From Burkholderiales bacterium (GTDB taxonomy: Bacteria > Pseudomonadota > Gammaproteobacteria > Burkholderiales > Burkholderiaceae_C), in contig JACPOK010000037.1 of NCBI GenBank assembly GCA_016191525.1, positions 1 to 64,000 on the forward strand: 64,000 bases of DNA, written 5' to 3'. Under the pieces are notes generated by a model. It was not told the DNA's origin. It saw only the letters and a program-made list of their open reading frames with translations, and ran no database searches. The position numbers and the translations under genes were made by a program. Within the stretch, counting starts at the first letter, position 1. Every line of letters begins with the position of its first letter. Positions 8,510-16,243 of the stretch are shown piece after piece.

Positions 8510-10519
8510 CTAAAAAGCGGCTTGCAGGCCCAGCTTGAAGCTGCGCCCCGGCAGCGGCGCCTTGCCCGGCGCCGTCTGCGTGAGGATGGAGCTCGCGCTG
8601 TAGGCCAGCCGGTCGCCCGCGTTATCCAGCCGCGCGTACCAGAGCAGGTCCGCGCCGGCAGCCTTTGTGCGCCACGTAACCGCCGCATTCCACAGCGTGT
8701 AGCCACCCGTGGCGCGATCGCCCGCCGGCACCCGCGTCTGCGCCGCGGCGCGGTCGAAGCCCAGACGCGCGCCCCAGGCGCCACGCGCCCAGGCCAGCGT
8801 GGCGCCGGCGCGCACGGGCGCGATGCGCGGCAGCGGCTGGCCGGTGTCCAGGTTGTCCGCGCGCACCAGGTCGCCGCGCAGTTCCACATCCAGCGTTTGC
8901 CCCGCATCCAGCAGGCGCACCGTGCCGCCGGCTTCCGCGCCGCTGAAACGCGCGCGCACCTGGCGATAGGCGAACTCGGGCAGCGCATCGGGGCCGCGCG
9001 TGTTGCCCGTGGCCTCCAGTGACACGTAATTGTCGAAGCGGTTGGAGAACACGCTGGCCTTCGCGTTGTGGGGTCCGCTCTTCCACTGCAGGCCGAGGTC
9101 GAGGTTGGTGGACTTCTCCTTTTGCAGCAGCGGGTTGCCCAGCTCCCAGGCGCCGGTGGCCACGTGGGGGCCGTCGGCAAACAGCTCGTAGTCCTTCGGC
9201 GCGCGCTGCGTGGCTGCGAGATTGCCGGTGAGCTGCCACTGCGGCGCCACATTCCACAGCGCGCCCGCCGCGACGCTGCCCGGCGTGAAGCTGCGGCTGG
9301 CAGGCACGAAGCGCGCAATGGCGGGGTTGCCGAACGATTCGACCTTGACCGACTCGGCTCGCGCGCCAAACGTGAGCTTGCCCCAGCTGGTGGCGAGCTC
9401 CTCCGTGGCGAACAGCGCGTTGCTGCGCGTGCGGCTGTAAGGCGCGAAGGCTTCGCTACCGTCGGCCGAGAAGCGGTTGCTCTCGCCCTGCAGGCCGATC
9501 ACGCCGTCCAGCGCGCCGAGCTTCGCGTGGCGCGCTTCCAGCCGCCAGTCGGTGCCCTTGTTGCTGAACACGGTGCCGGGCGCGCCGGCCTCGAACTCGG
9601 TGTGCTGGTAATCGGTTCGGCTCAGCTGGCCCTTGATGCTTTGCAGCGCCCCACCCAGCTTGCGCACCTCGCCTTCCAGCGCATAGCGGTTGGAGCGCAT
9701 GTTGATCGTCACCTCGTCCTCGGCCACGGTGCCGTAGCGGTTGCGGTAGGTGCCGGCGGATGCGCCGAGGTAGCCGTCGTCCCAGAACAGCGAGCCGCCC
9801 ATCGCGCCGCCATCGACATGGCTGGCGGAATTGCAGATGCGGCTGGCGAAGCGCGTGACGCCGGCCTGCGTGCATGCGAGGGAAGCGGGCACGCGCACAT
9901 CCTGCGTGCGCCGGTCGAACACGTCCGCGTGCAGGCCGAAGCGTTCAGTGCCGCCTTCCAGCAGCAGGCCGGCGCCGCGCTCGCGGTTGGCGCTGGCCAG
10001 GCCCAGGTCGGCCTTGCCGTTGAAGCCGGGTGAGGGTTCGCGCGGGATGCGGTTGTCGATCACGTTCACCACGCCGCCCACGGCGCTGCCGCCGTACTGC
10101 AGCGCGCCGGCGCCGCGCAGCACTTCAACCCGCTCGATGCTGATGGGGTCGGCTGTGACGGCGTGGTCGAAGCTCAGGCCTGACGCGTCGACGCTGGCGC
10201 CGCTGTTCGACAGGATGCGGATGCGGTCGCCGTCCTGGCCGCGGATGACAGGGCGGCTGGCATTGGGACCGAAGTAGCTGCTGCTCACACCGGGCGTTCC
10301 GCTCAGCGTTTCGCCCAGCGTGGTCTGCGAGCGCAGCAGCAGCGCGGGGCCGCTGTATTGCACCGCGGGCGCCACCAGGTCAGTGGCGCCCAGCGGGTTG
10401 CCGGTGACGGTGACTTCCTTGAGCGTGGATGTGTCCTGGGCGAACGCGGTACCGCCGCCCGGCGAAAAGAACGGGAGAATGACTGCGGCCAAGGCGCGCA
10501 GGCGAAAAATGGGTTTCAT
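8510..10519 (-). CDS. TonB-dependent outer membrane receptor, ZnuD-like
   Basis: 669 residues from ATG 10519, which begins a clean signal peptide (MKPIFRLRALAAVILPFF ending near AFAQ). A longer start at 10564 adds non-signal residues. A TonB-box-like stretch (LKEVTVTG) is followed by a plug domain with RPVIRGQDGDRIRIL, SFDHAVTADPISIERVEVL and GGSAVGGVVNVID, which closely recalls the zinc receptor ZnuD of Neisseria. A 22-strand barrel ends in Phe (LGLQAAF), as expected of outer membrane proteins. It is the last gene of the minus-strand cluster with ABC and DUF3299 genes, 71 bp after the small His/Asp protein. The zinc assignment comes from plug similarity and context. Confidence 0.82.
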   Translation of the reverse strand: MKPIFRLRALAAVILPFFSPGGGTAFAQDTSTLKEVTVTGNPLGATDLVAPAVQYSGPALLLRSQTTLGETLSGTPGVSSSYFGPNASRPVIRGQDGDRIRILSNSGASVDASGLSFDHAVTADPISIERVEVLRGAGALQYGGSAVGGVVNVIDNRIPREPSPGFNGKADLGLASANRERGAGLLLEGGTERFGLHADVFDRRTQDVRVPASLACTQAGVTRFASRICNSASHVDGGAMGGSLFWDDGYLGASAGTYRNRYGTVAEDEVTINMRSNRYALEGEVRKLGGALQSIKGQLSRTDYQHTEFEAGAPGTVFSNKGTDWRLEARHAKLGALDGVIGLQGESNRFSADGSEAFAPYSRTRSNALFATEELATSWGKLTFGARAESVKVESFGNPAIARFVPASRSFTPGSVAAGALWNVAPQWQLTGNLAATQRAPKDYELFADGPHVATGAWELGNPLLQKEKSTNLDLGLQWKSGPHNAKASVFSNRFDNYVSLEATGNTRGPDALPEFAYRQVRARFSGAEAGGTVRLLDAGQTLDVELRGDLVRADNLDTGQPLPRIAPVRAGATLAWARGAWGARLGFDRAAAQTRVPAGDRATGGYTLWNAAVTWRTKAAGADLLWYARLDNAGDRLAYSASSILTQTAPGKAPLPGRSFKLGLQAAF

Positions 10520-10590
10520 CAAAGCCTCGAAGAATCTGGATGCGACAGCCGCGCGCGGTGCCACAAAGCACGCGCGGGCGCGAAGGGGAT

Positions 10591-10941
10591 TCAGCGAGGC
10601 TGGGGCGGGCCGCGCGCCTCGAACAGCGCGGCCCAGCGGGCGAGTGCTTCGCCCTGGAAGAAAGGAAGCAGGAACAGCGCCACGGCCATGGCGGGCGCGA
10701 TGGCCGCCAGCGGCGCGATGCCGTCGGCATGGCCCAACTGGTCATAGACGCGGCAGCCGGAGTCGTCGTCGTGGCCGGTGAACAGGCTGGCCAGCCAGCC
10801 GTGTCCCGAATCAGAGGCGGCAGGCGCGGCTGACGCGAAAGCAGTGGGTGAGCTGTGGGCGATGCGGTGGACCAGACCCAGTGTCTGCGCCGCGACCAGC
10901 GCGGCGATCAGCCACCAGAGCCAGCGCCGTTGTTGCGTCAC
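10591..10941 (-). CDS. Small membrane-associated His/Asp-rich protein, putative metal binder
   Basis: 116 residues. The start is GTG at 10941, immediately after the TAA of the DUF3299 gene. An N-terminal hydrophobic segment (WLWWLIAALVAAQTLGLVH) is followed by a polar loop rich in potential ligands (RIAHSS, SGHGW, TGHDDDSGCRVYDQLGHAD) and a second hydrophobic helix (APAMAVALFLLPFF). The C-R-V-Y-D-Q-L stretch recurs, as I recall, in small proteins beside ZnuD-like receptors in beta- and gammaproteobacteria, but I cannot name the family. A role in presenting zinc is inference. Confidence 0.7.
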   Translation of the reverse strand: MTQQRRWLWWLIAALVAAQTLGLVHRIAHSSPTAFASAAPAASDSGHGWLASLFTGHDDDSGCRVYDQLGHADGIAPLAAIAPAMAVALFLLPFFQGEALARWAALFEARGPPQPR

Positions 10942-11436
10942 TTATTTCACGCCGACGGCGTCGGTGATGCGGTAATACAGCCCGTAGGGGTCGTCGTTAA
11001 GCACCGCAAACTTGCCTTCCACCGTGACCGGGTCCAGCGTGTACTTGACCGGTGTGCGGGTCTTGACTTCCACCATGCTCTCGGGCCCGCCGGGCGTGCA
11101 GAAAGAGCAGCTCAGCGGCACCGAGCTGAGCAGGAAATGGGTCTGCTTCTCGCCCGGCTCCAGCGGCATCATGAAGCCCTGCACGCGCTGCGTCTTCTGG
11201 TTCAGCGCGATCTGCGTGGCGGCGAAATTCGGCAGCACGCGGTTCTTTTCGGTACGCGTTTTCACGTCGGTCAGCACCGACCAGGGCACCACGTCGCTGC
11301 GCGCCGGAAGCGGTGCGAACGGGCTGTTGGGATCATGGATGCCGGCACCCGTGCCCATGGGCACCTGGGGGGAAACCTGCGCGCCGGCCGAGGCGGCAAG
11401 CAGTGCCGCGGCCAGCAGAAAAAGGACTCTTTTCAT
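10942..11436 (-). CDS. DUF3299 family secreted protein of zinc-type ABC cluster
   Basis: 164 residues with a signal peptide (MKRVLFLLAAALLAASAGAQ). The DUF3299 body includes VQGFMMPLEPGEKQTHFLL and the C110-x2-C113 motif (PLSCSFCTPGGP). Proteins of this family accompany MacB/FtsX-like ABC systems in Zur-regulated loci such as P. aeruginosa PA4063-PA4066. The start at 11436 lies 4 bp after the permease stop and is preferred to a start at 11766, which would lie deep in the permease gene. The exact biochemical role is unknown; the paired cysteines suggest metal binding or redox chemistry. Confidence 0.8.
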   Translation of the reverse strand: MKRVLFLLAAALLAASAGAQVSPQVPMGTGAGIHDPNSPFAPLPARSDVVPWSVLTDVKTRTEKNRVLPNFAATQIALNQKTQRVQGFMMPLEPGEKQTHFLLSSVPLSCSFCTPGGPESMVEVKTRTPVKYTLDPVTVEGKFAVLNDDPYGLYYRITDAVGVK

Positions 11437-11440
11437 GGCG

Positions 11441-12652
11441 TCACCTCGAATTGAGCAACTGTGCCACATCGACACGGTAAGCGCTAATCGCCGGGATGAG
11501 CGCGGCCAGCGCGGCCACGGCCACGGCAGCGCCGGGAATCCAGGCTTCGTCCGGCAGCCACAGCCAGCCGGTGACGGGCAGGGAGCGCTCGGCCTGCAGT
11601 AATTGGCCCAGCAACTGCGCCAGCACGTGGCCGGCGGCCAGGCCCAGCAGGGAAGCCAGCACGGCCAGCCACAGCGCTTCGCAAAGCAGCAGGGCCGACA
11701 CCTTGGCCGGCGTGGCGCCCAGCATGCGCAGCATGGCCAGGTCGGCACGGCGCTCGCGCACCGCATTCCACAAAGCGATGAAGACGCTCAGCGCGGCGGT
11801 GAGCAGCAGGACCGCACCCAGCCCGCGCAATGCCTCGGTGCCCACCCCCAGCAAGCGCAGCAGGCGCGAGACTTCCAGCGCCGGCGCGGCCGCCTGCATG
11901 CGCGGGTTGCTGTTGACGAAGCGCGGCAGGCTGGCCGCGGCCAGCGGGCTCTTGTAGCTGATGAGTGCCAGCGTCACTTCCCGTTTAGCCTCTTCGGCCT
12001 TGCGGTCGGCATCGGCTTCGGCCGCGCCGGGCTTGTGCTGCTCATGCACGTTCCACACCGACTCCACGGCGGTGATGACCAGCCGGTCCACCACGCAGCC
12101 GCAGGGCGCGAGGATGCCGGTGACGCGGTACTGGCTGTTGCCGTGATCCTGCCCGCCACCGGCCAGGCCATGGCTGCCGCTGAACTTGTCGGACAGGCCC
12201 AGCCCCGTGGCGCGCGCCACCTGCGAGCCGATCACCGCTTCCATGGGCCGCGTCCAGGCCTGGCCCTGGGCCACGCGCATGCCGTAGTGCTCCAGGTAGG
12301 CCGGCGTGGTGCCGACGATGCGATAGCCGCGCAGGCTGTCACCCAGCGACAGCGGGATCAGCCGCGCCACCAGCGGGTTCTTCGCCAGCTCCTGCACTTC
12401 GGACAGCGGGATGTTGCCGGGCGGCGTGTCGATATGGAACACGCCGGCCAGGATCAATTGCATCGGGCTGCCCTTGGCGCCGACCACCATGTCGATGCCG
12501 GCGAGGTCGCGCTCGAACGAACGGTTGACCTGCTCGCTGACCAGCAGCACGAAGGTGATGGAGGCCAGCCCCAGCGTGAGCAGCAGCAAATTGAGCAGTG
12601 CGGCCAGCGGCCGTGACCACAGGTAGCGGAATGCCAGCGCTATTGTTTTCAT
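11441..12652 (-). CDS. FtsX/MacB-type ABC transporter permease
   Basis: 403 residues. A first transmembrane helix (LAALLNLLLLTLGLASITFVLL) precedes a long periplasmic MacB-like core (about residues 50-270, with MVVGAKGSPMQLILAGVFH), then three C-terminal helices typical of FtsX permeases. Such permeases act mechanically on periplasmic partners rather than pumping a substrate through the membrane. ATG 12652 forms an ATGA overlap with the stop of the ATPase gene; this start codon lies inside a copy of the 42-bp interspersed element. The partner genes are the ATPase upstream and DUF3299 downstream. Confidence 0.88.
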   Translation of the reverse strand: MKTIALAFRYLWSRPLAALLNLLLLTLGLASITFVLLVSEQVNRSFERDLAGIDMVVGAKGSPMQLILAGVFHIDTPPGNIPLSEVQELAKNPLVARLIPLSLGDSLRGYRIVGTTPAYLEHYGMRVAQGQAWTRPMEAVIGSQVARATGLGLSDKFSGSHGLAGGGQDHGNSQYRVTGILAPCGCVVDRLVITAVESVWNVHEQHKPGAAEADADRKAEEAKREVTLALISYKSPLAAASLPRFVNSNPRMQAAAPALEVSRLLRLLGVGTEALRGLGAVLLLTAALSVFIALWNAVRERRADLAMLRMLGATPAKVSALLLCEALWLAVLASLLGLAAGHVLAQLLGQLLQAERSLPVTGWLWLPDEAWIPGAAVAVAALAALIPAISAYRVDVAQLLNSR

Positions 12653-12680
12653 AGCGTTCCCTGCATGTCCGAAGCGCTCT
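12639..12680 (-). repeat. 42-bp interspersed element, copy 2 (ABC ATPase/permease junction)
   Basis: The 17-nt hairpin GCTATTGTTTTCATAGC (12639-12655) plus a 25-nt arm ending AAGCGCTCT. On the minus strand the element encodes the last codons and TGA stop of the ATPase gene, and its hairpin half contains the ATG of the permease. The hairpin differs from copy 3 at one of 17 positions, and the 25-nt arms share 18 of 25. Confidence 0.8.
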
Positions 12681-13317
12681 CCAGCCCGATTTGATGAACG
12701 ATCGCGGCGGGAAGCGCCTGCCCGACGCGGGCATCGTGGGTGGCGATCACCAGCGTGGCGTTGCACTGGAAGGCGCAGTCCTGCAGCAGGCGCAGGCCGG
12801 CGGCCGCGGCCTCGTCGTCCAGGCTGGCTGTGGGCTCGTCGGCCAGGATCACCTTGGGTTCCATCAGGATGGTGCGGGCCAGGGCCACGCGCTGTGCCTG
12901 CCCGCCCGACAGCGCCGAGGGCTTGCGATGCGCGAGATCGGCCACGCCCAGCGATGCCAGCGCGCGCTGCACCGTGCCCGTGTCGTGCGGCATGCCGGCG
13001 GCGAAGAACGCCAGGCCCAGGTTGCCCTCCACGTCGAGCGCATCGCTCAGGTGCAGCTTTTGCGGCAGGAAGCCGATCTGGCGGGCGCGGAACAGGTCAC
13101 GGCCGCGGCGCGACAGCTGCGAAAGCGGCTGCGCAGCCACCGCCACCTCGCCCGAGGTGGGCGTGAGCAGCCCGGCGACCAGTGCCAGCCAGGTGGACTT
13201 GCCGGAGCCGGAGTTCCCGCGCAGCAGCAGCGTGGCGCCCTGCGGCACCCGCAGGTCGTCGAACGCCAGAGCCGGCCCGGCCGGGTACTTGTAGCGCAGC
13301 GAATAGGTCTCGATCAC
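12649..13317 (-). CDS. ABC transporter ATP-binding protein (LolD/MacB-like)
   Basis: 222 residues. Walker A is GNSGSGKST (34-42), the signature is LSGGQAQRVALARTIL, and Walker B with the catalytic Glu is VILADEPTAS. It is the size and subfamily of LolD/MacB-type ATPases that drive FtsX-like permeases. It starts 6 bp after the msrA stop and overlaps the permease start. The C-terminal residues (ESASDMQGTL) come from the inserted 42-bp element, so the native C-terminus was probably different. Confidence 0.9.
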   Translation of the reverse strand: MIETYSLRYKYPAGPALAFDDLRVPQGATLLLRGNSGSGKSTWLALVAGLLTPTSGEVAVAAQPLSQLSRRGRDLFRARQIGFLPQKLHLSDALDVEGNLGLAFFAAGMPHDTGTVQRALASLGVADLAHRKPSALSGGQAQRVALARTILMEPKVILADEPTASLDDEAAAAGLRLLQDCAFQCNATLVIATHDARVGQALPAAIVHQIGLESASDMQGTL

Positions 13318-13323
13318 GCGGTA

Positions 13324-13866
13324 TCAGTCTTTCGAAAGTTCGGCGAAGGTCTTGCGGAACCTGGCGACTTTGGGGCCGGCCACCGCCACGCAATAACCCT
13401 GGTTCGGGTTCTTCTCGAAGAAGTCCTGGTGGTATTCCTCGGCCGGCCAGTAGTTGGCCAGCGGCAGCACTTCGGTCACCACTGGCTTGCCGAAGGTCTT
13501 GTCCTGGTTCAGCTGGCGGATCAGCGCGTCGGCGACGTCTTTTTGTTCAGGCGTTGTGTAGTAAATGCCGCTGCGGTATTGGGTGCCCGTGTCGTTGCCC
13601 TGCCGGTTCAGCTGGGTCGCATCGTGCACCACGAAAAAGATTTCCAGGATCTGCTGCGTGCTGATCTGGCCCGGATCATAGGTGAGCTTGACGACCTCGT
13701 TGTGGCCGGTGGTGCCGGTGCAGACCTGCTCGTAGCTGGGGCGCTGCGGGCTGCCGTTGCTGTAGCCCGATTCGACGTCGGTGACGCCGCGGACCTTCAC
13801 GTAGACGGCCTCGGTGCACCAGAAGCAGCCGCCGCCCAGGACGATGGTTTGTAGAGCTGAGGACAA
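13324..13866 (-). CDS. msrA: Peptide methionine sulfoxide reductase MsrA
   Basis: About 180 residues. It reduces methionine-S-sulfoxide in proteins. The catalytic motif GGGCFWCTEAVY lies at residues 11-22, and a GYCVAVAGPK near the C-terminus probably gives the resolving Cys. The start is TTG at 13866 with a GGGAGA ribosome site 6 bp upstream (13873-13878); no ATG gives the conserved N-terminus. It is upstream of the zinc-type ABC genes by only 6 bp, so it may head that transcript. Confidence 0.93.
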   Translation of the reverse strand: MSSALQTIVLGGGCFWCTEAVYVKVRGVTDVESGYSNGSPQRPSYEQVCTGTTGHNEVVKLTYDPGQISTQQILEIFFVVHDATQLNRQGNDTGTQYRSGIYYTTPEQKDVADALIRQLNQDKTFGKPVVTEVLPLANYWPAEEYHQDFFEKNPNQGYCVAVAGPKVARFRKTFAELSKD

Positions 13867-13930
13867 GCGAAATCTCCCGGAAAACTGATGCGAAACGACG
13901 GGCGCAATCTTACGCCGCGAATCGCCCTGC

Positions 13931-14269
13931 TCAGTTGCGCGGGGCTTTGGCCTTGCCGGCGCGCATGGGGCCGACCACGTGGCGCATGAGCCTGAGAATA
14001 GCCACCGTCGTCACGGCACCCACCACCGCCATCGCCAGCGAGCTGGCCTTGAAGTCCTTGTCGTTGACCACGCCGCCGTTGATGAGCGAAACGATGAAGT
14101 CCCCGCCCATGAAGGCGCCGAACACGCCGACCAGGATGTTCTCGACCAGCAGCGTGCGCCCGTCGCTTTTCATCATGAGGCCCGCCAGAAAGCCGACCCC
14201 GGCGCCCACGGCGCACCAGATATATGAATTGATACCGTACTCCCCAACAACATCTTGATCAGCCATCAT
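13931..14269 (-). CDS. GlsB/YeaQ/YmgE-like small membrane protein
   Basis: 112 residues with three glycine-rich hydrophobic segments (YIWCAVGAGVGFLAGLMM, LLVENILVGVFGAFMGG, SSLAMAVVGAVTTVAILRLM) and a basic C-terminus, the pattern of the transglycosylase-associated/GlsB family of stress-linked inner membrane proteins. It is longer than the usual 80-90 residues at both ends. The function of the family is poorly defined. Two adjacent ATG codons are possible starts. It is a single gene, 64 bp upstream of msrA on the same strand and divergent from tetR. Confidence 0.72.
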   Translation of the reverse strand: MMADQDVVGEYGINSYIWCAVGAGVGFLAGLMMKSDGRTLLVENILVGVFGAFMGGDFIVSLINGGVVNDKDFKASSLAMAVVGAVTTVAILRLMRHVVGPMRAGKAKAPRN

Positions 14270-14339
14270 GCGCTTCTGGCGTGCGGTGCCGGTTTTCCTT
14301 GAAAAACAGTCACTTAGCGAACAAAAGCGGGGCTGAAGC

Positions 14340-14368
14340 TTGACGGCCGGCGGCGTGAAAGCTACATT
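14340..14368 (+). promoter_or_regulatory. Predicted sigma-70 promoter of the tetR-RND operon
   Basis: TTGACG at 14340-14345 and TACATT at 14363-14368 are separated by exactly 17 bp, which is near-consensus spacing. The predicted start of transcription is close to 14375, about 19 nt before the tetR ATG. The -10 box touches the left arm of the inverted repeat described next. Confidence 0.6.
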
Positions 14369-14388
14369 ACTAACCAGTCAGTCATTAA
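14367..14388. promoter_or_regulatory. Probable TetR operator (imperfect palindrome)
   Basis: TTACTAAC (14367-14374) and GTCATTAA (14381-14388, which reads TTAATGAC on the other strand) form arms matching at 6 of 8 positions around a 6-bp spacer. The site overlaps the -10 box and the predicted transcription start and ends 5 bp before the tetR ATG. Binding there by the TetR product would block the operon, which is the usual autoregulatory arrangement for TetR/RND efflux loci. Confidence 0.55.
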
Positions 14389-14393
14389 CTTTC

Positions 14394-15089
14394 ATGTCCC
14401 TTTCCAAGTTCATCGGTGTGCGTCCCGACGAGGTCCAGGCCAAGCGGGAACGCCGCAAGGAAGCCCGGCCCGGCGAGCTGCTGGAAGCCGCGCTCGACCT
14501 GTTTGTCGAAAAAGGCTTTGCCGCCACGCGCGCCGAGGAAGTGGCCGCTCGCGCCGGTGTGTCCAAGGGCACGCTGTTCCTGTACTTTCCCAGCAAGGAA
14601 GAGCTGTTCAAGGCCGTGGTCCGCGAGAACATCTCCGGGCGCTTCACTGCGTGGAATGACGAGTTCCAGACGTTCCAGGGCAACACGCCCGACATGCTGC
14701 GCTACTGCATGAAGATCTGGTGGGAACGGCTGGGCGCCACGCGCGCCTCCGGCATCACCAAGCTGATCATCAGCGAAGCGTGCAATTTCCCCGAGATCGC
14801 CAGCTTCTACCAGCAGGAAGTGATACGCCCCGGCCAGGAGCTGATCCAGCGCATCCTCAAGCGCGGCATGGAGCGCGGCGAGTTCCACCTCAAGGACGTG
14901 GAGTACGCGGCCTACAGCATCATCGCCCCGATGATTTTCCTCATCATGATGAAACATTCGCTCGGCGTGTGCACGCCCCAGGATTTCGTGATGGACCCTG
15001 AGCGCTACATCGCCTCGCAGGTCGAAACGGTGCTGCACGGCCTGTGCGTGCGGCCCGGTGACGTGCCGCCCCCCGGAGCCTCCCAATGA
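14394..15089 (+). CDS. TetR/AcrR family transcriptional regulator of efflux operon
   Basis: 231 residues from ATG 14394. The N-terminal TetR domain has the helix-turn-helix EEVAARAGVSKGTLFLYFPSK (about residues 44-64), followed by an all-helical ligand domain. It most likely represses its own operon and is released by a substrate of the pump. The start at 14340 (TTG) is rejected because it would fall on the -35 box. The stop overlaps the adaptor start (ATGA at 15086-15089). Confidence 0.9.
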   Translation: MSLSKFIGVRPDEVQAKRERRKEARPGELLEAALDLFVEKGFAATRAEEVAARAGVSKGTLFLYFPSKEELFKAVVRENISGRFTAWNDEFQTFQGNTPDMLRYCMKIWWERLGATRASGITKLIISEACNFPEIASFYQQEVIRPGQELIQRILKRGMERGEFHLKDVEYAAYSIIAPMIFLIMMKHSLGVCTPQDFVMDPERYIASQVETVLHGLCVRPGDVPPPGASQ

Positions 15090-16240
15090 GCAAGAGAACC
15101 CTCAAGCTGTTCGCCCTCGGCCTGGTCGCGCTGCTGATCGTGGGCAGCGTCGTGCGCGCCCTGTCGGCGCGCAAGTCGCAGCAGGAAGCCGTGGCCCAGG
15201 CCAGCGTGCCCAAGGCGCAGACCCTGGTCGAGCTGGCGCCCGGCGACGTGGTCAATGCCGAAACGCGCGAACTGGCGCAGGGCCTGCCGGTCTCGGGCAC
15301 GTTGCGGGCCGTCAACTCGGCAGTGGTCAAGGCGCGCGCGGCCGGTGAGCTGCAGGGCCTGGCGGTGCGCGAAGGCGACGTGGTCAAGGCCGGCCAGGTG
15401 ATCGCCAGGGTGGATCCGGCCGACAGCGTATCGCGGGTGCGGCAGGCCCAGGAACAGGCCGATTCGGCCAAATCGCAGATAGACATCGCGCAGCGCCAGT
15501 GGGACAACAACAAGGCGCTGGTGGACCAGGGCTTTATCTCGAAGTCCGCGCTGGACACTTCCATGAACAACCTGTCGGCCGCCCAGGCCAACCACAAGGC
15601 CGCGCTGGCGTCCGTGGACATGGCGAAGAAGGGCCTGGACGACACGGTGCTGCGCGCACCGATTTCCGGCCTGGTTTCGCAGCGCCTGGCCCAGCCGGGC
15701 GAGCGCGTGGGCATCGATGCCAAGGTGGTGGAAATCGTCGACCTGAGCCGGCTGGAACTGGAAGCCACGCTCAGCGCCGCCGATTCGGTGGACGTGCGGG
15801 TGGGCCAGGAAGCGGTGCTGCAGATCGAGGGCAGCAACAGGCCCATCGCCGCCAAAGTGGTTCGCATCAACCCCAGCGCGCAGGCCGGCAGCCGTAGCGT
15901 GCTGGCCTACCTGGCCATCGCCGACGGCAGCGGCCTGCGCCAGGGCCTGTTCGCGCAAGGCACGCTGGGCACGGGCAAGGCTTCCGCCCTGGCAGTGCCG
16001 CTGTCGGCCGTGCGCACGGACAAGCCCGCACCCTATGTGCAGGTGGTGGAAAACAACCAGGTGGCGCACAAGGCCGTGACGGCAGGCGCGCGCGGCGAAT
16101 CGGGCAAGGACGTGATGGTCGCGGTGCAGGGCGTGGCGCCCGGCGCCGTGGTGATCAAGGGCTACCTGGGGCCGCTGCGCGAAGGCACGGCCGTCAAATT
16201 CACCCAGGCCACGGCCGCGGCCGCGGCGAAAGCGCCCTGA
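15086..16240 (+). CDS. RND efflux periplasmic adaptor subunit (membrane fusion protein)
   Basis: 384 residues. An N-terminal membrane anchor (LFALGLVALLIVGSVVRAL) is followed by a lipoyl-like half motif (VVKARAAGELQGLAVREGD), a helical hairpin (about residues 115-185, VSRVRQAQEQADSAKSQ), the second lipoyl half (LRAPISGLVSQRLAQPG) and beta-barrel and membrane-proximal domains. It links the inner-membrane pump to a TolC-type channel. It is translationally coupled to tetR and 3 bp from the pump gene. Confidence 0.93.
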   Translation: MSKRTLKLFALGLVALLIVGSVVRALSARKSQQEAVAQASVPKAQTLVELAPGDVVNAETRELAQGLPVSGTLRAVNSAVVKARAAGELQGLAVREGDVVKAGQVIARVDPADSVSRVRQAQEQADSAKSQIDIAQRQWDNNKALVDQGFISKSALDTSMNNLSAAQANHKAALASVDMAKKGLDDTVLRAPISGLVSQRLAQPGERVGIDAKVVEIVDLSRLELEATLSAADSVDVRVGQEAVLQIEGSNRPIAAKVVRINPSAQAGSRSVLAYLAIADGSGLRQGLFAQGTLGTGKASALAVPLSAVRTDKPAPYVQVVENNQVAHKAVTAGARGESGKDVMVAVQGVAPGAVVIKGYLGPLREGTAVKFTQATAAAAAKAP

Positions 16241-16243
16241 CCC

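Noticed and set aside
13867..13930. Zur box upstream of msrA and the ABC cluster
   Set aside because: No convincing AT-rich palindrome of Zur type is visible in the gap.
14340..14393. Longer tetR start at TTG 14340
   Set aside because: It coincides with the -35 box, and the added residues are not family-like.
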